A stretch of DNA of 32,683 bases, taken from NCBI GenBank assembly GCA_020354625.1, contig CP070651.1, positions 3,297,569-3,330,251 of the forward strand, in the 5' to 3' direction. The stretch's first letter is position 1. The number at the start of each line of letters is the position of its first letter. Origin of the DNA: Trueperaceae bacterium (lineage in GTDB: Bacteria; Deinococcota; Deinococci; Deinococcales; Trueperaceae). Position numbers and translations under genes: made by a program. This document shows positions 6,674-13,254 of this stretch, one piece after another. A model generated the notes under the pieces. It was not told where the DNA came from, did not search any database, and was given only the letters and a program-made list of their open reading frames with translations.

Positions 6674-9238
6674 ATGAAACCGATTCATACCTTTGTTGCG
6701 ATCCCTTCGTTGCCGGCTCCTTTGAAGCGGTTACGGGAGTTGGCCTTCAATCTTCGCTGGGCCTGGAATCACGAGACTATCGAGCTTTTCCGCCGGCTAG
6801 ACATCGATCTCTGGGAAGAGGTGGGGCACAACCCTGTTCTCATGTTGGGGACGATCGATCAGGAAAAGCTCGAGTATCTTGCCGATGACGAAGGCTTCTT
6901 GGCACAGCTGGGGCGCGTCGTCGAGGAGTTCGACAGATATCAGGCGGGGGAGTCCAGTTGGTTCCAGCGGGCTTGTGGAGGACGTGAAACCCCCTCGATC
7001 GCCTATTTTTCAGCCGAGTTTGGATTGACCGAGTGCCTCTCCATCTTCGCGGGCGGCCTCGGTGTGTTGGCCGGTGATCACCTCAAATCGGCCAGCGATC
7101 TCGGCGTACCGCTCGTCGGGGTGGGCCTGCTCTACCAGCAGGGCTACTTTAGACAGCTTCTCAACGAAGCCGGTTGGCAGCAGGAGGTCTATGAGAACAA
7201 CGATTTTCACAACCTGCCCCTCACCCTGGAAAAAAAGCCTGATGGAACACCGCTGATCGTCACCGTACCCCATCCGGACCGGCAGGTAAGCGCTCAGGTA
7301 TGGCGAGCGCAGGTGGGGCGGGTCGTGCTCTACCTGCTCGATACCAACCTCCCCTACAACCGCCCAGAAGATCGTGACATCACCGACCAGCTATATGGCG
7401 GTGACCGGGAACTCCGGATCAAGCAAGAGATCGTGCTCGGCATCGGTGGGTACCGGGCGCTCGAGGCGCTGGGGATCGAGCCGACCGTATTTCATATGAA
7501 CGAGGGGCACGCGGCCTTCTTGGTATTTGAGGTCGTGCGCCGGTTGATGGAGCGCCGGAAGCTCTCGTTTGCCGAGGCGAGGGAGGCGGCGGTGCCCAGC
7601 TTGGTGTTCACCAGCCACACTGCCGTTCCGGCGGGTCACGATTTCTTTCCGGCAGAGCTGATGGACCGCTATTTTGCAGATTACGCCCGTATGTTCGGCT
7701 TGTCCCAGCAGGATCTCCTGGCGTTGGGCAGAAAAGATCCGCTCAATGCTAGCGAGGACTTTTGCATGACGGTTTTGGCGCTCCGCTTCGCTGCATACAG
7801 CAACGGCGTCAGCGCGCTCCACGGTGAGGTGACCCGGGACATGTGGCGAGATCTCTGGCCGAATCTGCCTGAAAAAGAGATTCCGATTTCGCACGTCACC
7901 AACGGAGTACACTTTCAGTCTTGGATTTCGATGGAGATGAAAGAGCTCTATGATCGTTACTTAGGTCCTCGGTGGCGCGAAGAACCGGCGGATCATGAGG
8001 TTTGGGAGCGTGTGCACCGTATCGCCCCCGAAGAATTATGGCGTACCCACGAGCTGCGCCGGGAACGGTTGGTGGCGTTCAGCCGTCGTAGGTTGAGAGG
8101 GCAGCTGAAGAGGCGTGGTGCCTCGAGGGCGGTCCTCGAACTCGCTGATGAAGTGCTCGATTCCGAGACGCTCACCATCGGCTTTGCACGTCGCTTCGCC
8201 ACCTACAAACGCGCCAACCTTCTCTTTCGCGATCCGGAGCGGTTGGCCAGGATCCTCAACGATTCCATGCGTCCCGTACAGATCATCATTACCGGTAAGG
8301 CCCACCCACGTGACGATCCTGGCAAGGAGATCGTCCGGCAGATCGTGAACCTGGCCCGTCAAGAGCCTTTTAGACGGCGGCTCGTCTTTCTCGAAGACTA
8401 CGATATGGCCGTCGCCCGCTATCTCGTCCAGGGTGCGGATATATGGCTGAACACGCCACTGCGTTTGCGTGAAGCGTGTGGCACGAGTGGGATGAAGGCC
8501 ACGGCAAATGGAGTGCTCAACCTAAGCATTCTCGACGGTTGGTGGGATGAAGCGTATCAACCCGAGCTCGGCTGGTCGATCGGTCGCAGGGAGACCTACG
8601 CCGATCAGAGTTATCAGGATCAGGTCGAAGCGGAAGCCCTTTACAACCTGCTGGAACAGGAGGTGATTCCACGCTTTTACGACCGTGGTAGCGACGGGCT
8701 CCCCCGGCGTTGGATCGAGACCGTGAAAGCCTCCAGTCAGTATCTATGTCACGTCTTCAATACCCACCGAATGGTGAGTGAATATACCGAAAGGGCCTAT
8801 CTTCCCGCCACCGAGCACTATCGCCAACTATCGGCCAACGGGGTTACCCGTGCCAAGGCTTTAGCTGCCTGGAGAGATCGGATCGAGGCGGCCTGGTCGA
8901 CGGTGAAAGTCGAAGTGGAAAACGGTAGGCCTGCGAACGAGGTGCGGGTCGGCGAGACCTTTCAGGTGAGGGCCCGTCTGTGCCTCGGTATGCTCGAGCC
9001 ACAAGACGTGGTGGTCGAGCTCTATTTGGGCCGAATCGGCGCTGCGGGCGAGGTGGAGGATGCCGAGGTCATCCCCATGCAACTCGACAAGACGTCGGGG
9101 GATGGGTTTTCCTATAAGACCAAACCTCTAACCTGCCGAAGGAGCGGTCTGCACGGCTATACGGTGCGGGTTCGCCCGCATCATCCCGACCTGGCGAATC
9201 CGTTTATACCGGGATGGATCACTTGGGCTTCGGGGTAA
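6674..9238 (+). CDS. glgP: Alpha-glucan (glycogen/maltodextrin) phosphorylase, GT35
   Basis: 854 residues. It catalyses phosphorolysis of alpha-1,4-glucans to glucose-1-phosphate using pyridoxal phosphate. The N-terminal ~15-120 (LRELAFNLRWAWNHETIELFR) is the DUF3417 extension of the short bacterial/archaeal branch. The phosphorylase core shows SAEFGLTECLSIFAGGLGVLAGDH (written in parts: AEFGLTE, GGLGVLAGD), HMNEGHAAF, RFATYKRA, and the cofactor region GTSGMKATANG, in which Lys608 is the expected PLP lysine. This length and domain order fit the Thermus/Thermotoga-type enzyme rather than the longer E. coli GlgP. The start is taken as the ATG at 6674, preceded only by a weak GGGAACGAG. No other glycogen genes are adjacent, so it appears to be a stand-alone locus. 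PLP would be supplied by the pdxS/pdxT genes elsewhere in the window. Confidence 0.96.
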   Translation: MKPIHTFVAIPSLPAPLKRLRELAFNLRWAWNHETIELFRRLDIDLWEEVGHNPVLMLGTIDQEKLEYLADDEGFLAQLGRVVEEFDRYQAGESSWFQRACGGRETPSIAYFSAEFGLTECLSIFAGGLGVLAGDHLKSASDLGVPLVGVGLLYQQGYFRQLLNEAGWQQEVYENNDFHNLPLTLEKKPDGTPLIVTVPHPDRQVSAQVWRAQVGRVVLYLLDTNLPYNRPEDRDITDQLYGGDRELRIKQEIVLGIGGYRALEALGIEPTVFHMNEGHAAFLVFEVVRRLMERRKLSFAEAREAAVPSLVFTSHTAVPAGHDFFPAELMDRYFADYARMFGLSQQDLLALGRKDPLNASEDFCMTVLALRFAAYSNGVSALHGEVTRDMWRDLWPNLPEKEIPISHVTNGVHFQSWISMEMKELYDRYLGPRWREEPADHEVWERVHRIAPEELWRTHELRRERLVAFSRRRLRGQLKRRGASRAVLELADEVLDSETLTIGFARRFATYKRANLLFRDPERLARILNDSMRPVQIIITGKAHPRDDPGKEIVRQIVNLARQEPFRRRLVFLEDYDMAVARYLVQGADIWLNTPLRLREACGTSGMKATANGVLNLSILDGWWDEAYQPELGWSIGRRETYADQSYQDQVEAEALYNLLEQEVIPRFYDRGSDGLPRRWIETVKASSQYLCHVFNTHRMVSEYTERAYLPATEHYRQLSANGVTRAKALAAWRDRIEAAWSTVKVEVENGRPANEVRVGETFQVRARLCLGMLEPQDVVVELYLGRIGAAGEVEDAEVIPMQLDKTSGDGFSYKTKPLTCRRSGLHGYTVRVRPHHPDLANPFIPGWITWASG

Positions 9239-9270
9239 GGTTCGTGCTCGTCGAATGGAAGCGGTGGAAG

Positions 9271-9544
9271 GTGATGAGTAAACAGTAATGAGTGATGAGT
9301 AGGGCAACCGTAAGAGGGGTATGGGTCATGGGGAATGGGTAATGCGTGGGGCAACCGCGAACGCCAGCGGAACTGGAGTTTGTTTGCCCCAAAGGCACAA
9401 GCATCATAGCAGTCCGGCCCAATCGCAACCTTCACAGCACCCATCACTCATCACCCTAAACCGTAATGGGTAAGCGGTAATGGGTCATGTGTGGGTGAAG
9501 GGCACATGGATAGGTTGAACCGCCACGCTTCGAAGCACCCATCA
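9271..9544. repeat. Mosaic of heptamer arrays and palindromes between convergent genes
   Basis: Several ATGAGT/ATGGGT-type 7-mer runs (about 9273-9300, 9320-9346, 9440-9456, 9460-9485) flank unique stretches. An inverted pair GGGGCAA (9348-9354) and TTGCCCC (9384-9390) lies inside. The 12-mer ACCGTAATGGGT at 9460-9471 recurs exactly at 22424-22435. The block occupies the 3'-to-3' space between the phosphorylase gene and the DUF3048 gene, and no coding sequence is supported. Confidence 0.8.
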
Positions 9545-9707
9545 CCATTTTTCCAGTCATACCCACCACAGGAGACTGGATCAGCCGCGACCTTCGCAGC
9601 ACCCATCACTCATCACCCATCACCATTCTTCCAGTCATACCCACCACAGGAGACTGTATCAGCTGCGACCTTCGCAGCACCCATCACTCATCACTCATAA
9701 CCCATCA
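9545..9707. repeat. Tandem repeat of 78 and 85 bp differing by one heptamer
   Basis: Unit 1 starts at 9545 and unit 2 at 9623, both beginning CCATT(T/C)TTCCAGTCATACCC. Unit 1 ends in three 7-mers (CCCATCA, CTCATCA, CCCATCA; 9602-9622). Unit 2 ends in four (CCCATCA, CTCATCA, CTCATAA, CCCATCA; 9680-9707). The exact 7-bp difference shows that whole heptamers are gained or lost. Confidence 0.88.
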
Positions 9708-9745
9708 CCAAGAAGGTAAGCGGTACAAAACCACGTAAACGCTCA

Positions 9746-11944
9746 CTACTCTTGCGCAGTAGCCGAGTGTTCCTGATAGTTTCGGGTCATCACCACCCAG
9801 GTCTTGAAGGGGGCCAGATCGATGATCTCGCCCTGGGCGGAGGTAAAGGCGATGCCCTGGTCTTTGCGCCAGGAGCCTTCGATGGCCCGGCCGCGCAGGT
9901 AGAGGGTGGCCTCGCCGTCTCGCAAGGGGATGTAGAGCCTCCCCTCGGGATCGTTGGGGAGCGGCCTGGCGCTGATGCCGGCTATCAGCACCGCATCGAC
10001 ATAGACCGCCTCACCGTAGGCGTCGTTGGCCCGTTCCCCGTTTCGAACCCAACGGTACAAGTTCAGCTCCGGCACGTAGCCGAAACCGCTCTGGTAGTTC
10101 TGACCGAAGCGGACCTCGATCCGCCCGACCTCCGGCGCCTCCTCGGCAGGACGGTGGATCACCCCGCGCACCTCCCGGCTGTCCCCTAGCTCCAGGCGGT
10201 TCACCGCCTCGCGCAACGAGTTGCCACCCGCATAGAGGTTATAGGGTGCGCTCCGGCCTTCCTGGCGGCTGAAAAGATCACCCCGCTGATACGCGTTCAG
10301 AGTCGGTATCCTGCTCCCCGCAATCGCCACCATCGCGTCGGGGGAGCCTCCATCGTGCACCAGCACCGCTCCCATGGTGAGCGCCAACTCGTGGAAGTAG
10401 GGCCGGGCACTCCGCACTGGGCCCACCCGCTCCGCATCCAAGCGGTCGTACACCGTCATCAGGCGCGTCAAGCCACCCTCTACCGGCATCTCGATGATGA
10501 CCGATGCCTCGAGGAGTCCCGCTTGCGGGTAGCCCCAGACGTTGTCGAGTAACACCGCTACCGCTCGTTCCCGCTCTTCGCGGTAGGAGCGCTCCGGCTC
10601 AACGAGCGCCGCTCCACTCGAACGATCGCTTCCGGTCGGCGAGGCAGCGGCACCCAAGTTGTTCGCGTCTGCTCCTTCTGCAGCCCGGCTCTGTCCCGCC
10701 TGGAGCGCGTTACCACCGGCTTCCTCGCCATCGGTTCGCTCGCTCAGAACCTCGCTGCTCCCCTCCGGACCCTCTCCCTCTACCGGCGCGCCCGCTTCTA
10801 CGACCTCGGAAACTTCCTCACCGACCTCACCCTCACTCCCCTCAGCCACTGCGTCGATCTCGACCTGTGGGGTCACTGCCTCAGAACTCGCAACGGCCTC
10901 TGCTTCCACCTGAGCAGGTTCTTCTTCAACGACAGCCGTGACCTGTGCAGCGACCTGAGGGCTCGGCACCGGGCGGGAAGCCACAACGCTCGCAGCGACC
11001 GTGGGAGTTGGAACGGCACCGGCGGTCGCCACCTGTGCTGCGACCTGCGGAGTGGGTACCTCAGCAACCTGAGCCACGCTCGCACTTACGGAAGGCGCAG
11101 GAACATCCCTAGCCTGCACAACATCGGTTTTGATCTGAGGTGTGGGCACATCTGTTGCTTGGGAAACACTCACCTTCAAATCGGGAGACGGGACCTCTCG
11201 CAAGTCCACTTTGGCTTCCACTTGTGGAGTAGGTACGGCAGCGGCAACAGCGACACTCACATCGAAAGCAGGAGATGGAACCTCCCGCATCTCGAATACT
11301 TCGACGTCCGGTGTCACCATGATCGACTTCGCCTCAGGGACTTGGGCCGCGACCGTCGGCTTCGGAATCATCAGGTCCTGGGCAGAGCTGTTCGAGTTGA
11401 GCTCAACCTCGTCGATTTCTGGAAGCGGCGTACGCAGCGGTGGCGATGTATCGACCGGGACCTCGGCGAGGGGCTCGGTCTGTGACACGGCCTCTTCTAC
11501 CTGAGAGGTCTGCTCGCGGGGCACCTCTTGTGCCGGTGCCTGTACGCTCACATCTGGTTGTCGAGGCACCGAAGCCGAAACATCGCGAGGCACCGCTTCG
11601 CTCTGTGCAGCCTGTGGAGACTGAACGGATCTATTCTGGGGTTGTGTCTGGGGAGCAGTAGCGACCCGCCGACTCGCCGTCCGCCGTTGCGGCTCACCGA
11701 TATCCGACGAGGCCACCTGCGCTGTGGCACTCTGGGGTGCTGGGTCACTCGACGTAGGCGCCTCGGTTACCACTTCGGATTCGGCCGGCGTTCCGATGTC
11801 GATAACAATAAACGTTTCGATCGGCTGCGGCTGAGGCAAGACCAGCGACCACGCGAGCAGCAAGGTACCGAGCATGTGAACAAGTACCGACAAGAGTAGC
11901 GCTCTACGCTTATCGATATCTTGCAACAGCACCTGAAAATTCAC
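9746..11944 (-). CDS. TonB/TolA-like membrane-anchored protein with C-terminal DUF3048 domain
   Basis: 732 residues in three parts. Residues 1-50 hold one transmembrane helix (about 15-35) after a short basic cytoplasmic tail, as in TonB and TolA. Residues 50-450 are a Pro/Val/Ala/Glu-rich, probably extended periplasmic stretch, including eight ~15-residue repeats VP[TSA]P (222-336). Residues ~455-725 are a DUF3048 (YerB-like) domain, recognised by AVLLDNVWGYPQAGL, GGLTRLMTVYD, VGPVRSARPYFHEL and HDGGSPDAM. A TonB C-terminal domain is absent. The GTG start at 11944 follows AGGGGG 8 nt upstream and lies 4 nt after the exbD stop, so it is the third gene of an exbB-exbD operon. I infer that ExbBD energises this protein and that DUF3048 contacts an envelope target. 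DUF3048 has no established biochemical function that I know of. The gene order and fusion are seen directly; the mechanism is not. Confidence 0.88.
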   Translation of the reverse strand: MNFQVLLQDIDKRRALLLSVLVHMLGTLLLAWSLVLPQPQPIETFIVIDIGTPAESEVVTEAPTSSDPAPQSATAQVASSDIGEPQRRTASRRVATAPQTQPQNRSVQSPQAAQSEAVPRDVSASVPRQPDVSVQAPAQEVPREQTSQVEEAVSQTEPLAEVPVDTSPPLRTPLPEIDEVELNSNSSAQDLMIPKPTVAAQVPEAKSIMVTPDVEVFEMREVPSPAFDVSVAVAAAVPTPQVEAKVDLREVPSPDLKVSVSQATDVPTPQIKTDVVQARDVPAPSVSASVAQVAEVPTPQVAAQVATAGAVPTPTVAASVVASRPVPSPQVAAQVTAVVEEEPAQVEAEAVASSEAVTPQVEIDAVAEGSEGEVGEEVSEVVEAGAPVEGEGPEGSSEVLSERTDGEEAGGNALQAGQSRAAEGADANNLGAAASPTGSDRSSGAALVEPERSYREERERAVAVLLDNVWGYPQAGLLEASVIIEMPVEGGLTRLMTVYDRLDAERVGPVRSARPYFHELALTMGAVLVHDGGSPDAMVAIAGSRIPTLNAYQRGDLFSRQEGRSAPYNLYAGGNSLREAVNRLELGDSREVRGVIHRPAEEAPEVGRIEVRFGQNYQSGFGYVPELNLYRWVRNGERANDAYGEAVYVDAVLIAGISARPLPNDPEGRLYIPLRDGEATLYLRGRAIEGSWRKDQGIAFTSAQGEIIDLAPFKTWVVMTRNYQEHSATAQE
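10940..11281 (-). repeat. Coding region of eight ~15-residue VPxP repeats
   Basis: Within the DUF3048 protein, residues 222-335 are eight near-contiguous repeats of 14-15 residues starting VPSP, VPTP, VPSP, VPTP, VPAP, VPTP, VPTP and VPSP, with alternating hydrophobic positions after each VPxP (for example VPTPQVAAQVATAGA). Degenerate relatives extend on both sides. Such a Pro-punctuated array is suited to a long, stiff periplasm-crossing linker. Confidence 0.85.
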
Positions 11945-11948
11945 GGCT

Positions 11949-12356
11949 CTAGCCCCCTGTCGCGATAGCGATCCTTTGCGCCCCAGCCTGCCTGATGAGA
12001 TCCATGACTTGCACGGTCATACCGTGGGGTACCGTCTGATCGGCGCGTAAGACTACAACCCCCTGACCACTCCTGGATAGTAGCTGCCTGAGCGCCACAA
12101 CCAAGTCTTCTTGGGCAACCTCGGTTCCCGAAAGAAATATTCCTCGTTCTTTCGTGATCGTAACGGTGGGCAGCTCGGAAGCTTGCGTCTGAGAGGTTTG
12201 AGCCTGAGGAAGATCGACGGGCAACCCCGACTCGAGGGTGATGAAGGTCGTGGAAACCATAAAGAAGATGATCAACAGGAACACGACATCGACCATCGGC
12301 GTGAGGTTGAGGTTGATGCTCTGCCGACCAAAACGGCTTAGGCTACGATTTCTCAC
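11949..12356 (-). CDS. exbD: ExbD/TolR-family proton-channel subunit
   Basis: 135 residues. A short cytoplasmic N-terminus leads into one transmembrane helix, LTPMVDVVFLLIIFFMV (18-34), holding the conserved membrane Asp23 that carries protons in ExbD/TolR. A periplasmic domain of about 90 residues follows and ends with the typical MDLIRQAGAQRIAIAT. The GTG start at 12356 overlaps the exbB stop by 4 nt (GTGA). With ExbB it forms the proton-driven motor that normally powers TonB. Here the downstream partner is the DUF3048 fusion protein. TolR, its Tol-Pal counterpart, is the alternative name, but no pal or tolB is nearby. Confidence 0.95.
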   Translation of the reverse strand: MRNRSLSRFGRQSINLNLTPMVDVVFLLIIFFMVSTTFITLESGLPVDLPQAQTSQTQASELPTVTITKERGIFLSGTEVAQEDLVVALRQLLSRSGQGVVVLRADQTVPHGMTVQVMDLIRQAGAQRIAIATGG

Positions 12357-13015
12357 CTGGCACCTGAGATCGCTTCCCTAGGAGTTTCACCTCGACGCTC
12401 TTCGCGCCTTGCAGCCACCACTTGCACCACATTGGCCATGAGTTCCTCTCGCCGCCTGTCGATCTCGATCAGAATGTTATCGACACGATTGGCAAGGTAG
12501 TTCTGTCCGATGAGCACGGGGATGGCTACAATGAGACCTGCAGCCGTAGTCACCAACGCTTGACCGATCCCATCTGCGAGTGCCGCCGGATTCCCCGTCC
12601 CCTGCTGCGATATTTCAGAAAAGGCGACGATCATACCAGTTACGGTACCGAGGAGACCCAATAATGGCGCAATCTGAGCGATGGTGGCCAGTGATCTCAA
12701 GCCTTGCGTGAGCCGTTGTTCTTCTTGAAGCGAGGCCTCTTGGAAAGCTGCTTCCACAGCCGAACGACCATACGGCAGCCGCAACAACGCGGCATTGATG
12801 ACGCGAGCGATCGGTCCACCATGCCGCTCACAAGCCGTGAGGGCCAGCTCCAAATCTCGCTCCCTCACTGCTGCATTGACCTTGGTCATGAGCGTGTCCG
12901 CCTCGACACGCTCTCTAGATAGCTTGAATACCCGCTCCAAAAAGAGATAGACGGCATAGAGGGATACAAGCAGTATCGCCACCAGAACGGGACCACCACT
13001 CCTTAGTAGGTCCAT
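12353..13015 (-). CDS. exbB: ExbB/TolQ/MotA-family proton-channel subunit
   Basis: 220 residues with three transmembrane helices: about 8-27, about 113-135 (IAPLLGLLGTVTGMIVAFSEI) and about 150-172 (ALVTTAAGLIVAIPVLIGQNYL). The second and third carry the family signatures GLLGTVTGM and ALxTTAAGLxVAIP, with the conserved Thr residues lining the proton path. The ATG is preceded by GAGGAG. It opens the operon exbB-exbD-DUF3048 gene, with a 4-nt overlap to exbD. Upstream lie two ATGAT-N3-ATCAT palindromes that may be regulatory. No TonB-dependent receptor is encoded in the window. Confidence 0.95.
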   Translation of the reverse strand: MDLLRSGGPVLVAILLVSLYAVYLFLERVFKLSRERVEADTLMTKVNAAVRERDLELALTACERHGGPIARVINAALLRLPYGRSAVEAAFQEASLQEEQRLTQGLRSLATIAQIAPLLGLLGTVTGMIVAFSEISQQGTGNPAALADGIGQALVTTAAGLIVAIPVLIGQNYLANRVDNILIEIDRRREELMANVVQVVAARREERRGETPREAISGAR

Positions 13016-13030
13016 ATAACTCTCCTCAAC

Positions 13031-13079
13031 ATGATGTCATCATCAACGATGTCGCCAACACCGACAATGATTTCATCAT
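13031..13079 (-). promoter_or_regulatory. Pair of ATGAT-N3-ATCAT palindromes upstream of exbB
   Basis: ATGAT-GTC-ATCAT lies at 13031-13043 and ATGAT-TTC-ATCAT at 13067-13079, with centres 36 bp apart and 16-64 nt before the exbB start. Two identical half-site pairs in so short a leader suggest a dimeric repressor operator, or two small RNA hairpins. No regulator can be named. A possible -10 (TATCTT on the minus strand, near 13090) is weak. Confidence 0.35.
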
Positions 13080-13254
13080 CATCACGTCTAAGATATCGTA
13101 TGAAGCAGGGGTTTGAACCACATGAGAAATTTCCTGCACTCGGCACCTTCATGAAGGGCAAGGTGGGCAACCACCTGCACCGATTCGGATGAGTTACGAA
13201 CCCGAGGGACGATCGTGAGCCTCTGGCTACCGTAACAAAATCGATCAACGCCAT

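Noticed and set aside
13003-13254. 83-residue minus-strand frame upstream of exbB
   Set aside because: It overlaps the exbB start and its ribosome binding site and has no ribosome binding site of its own; the sequence is better read as a leader with palindromes.
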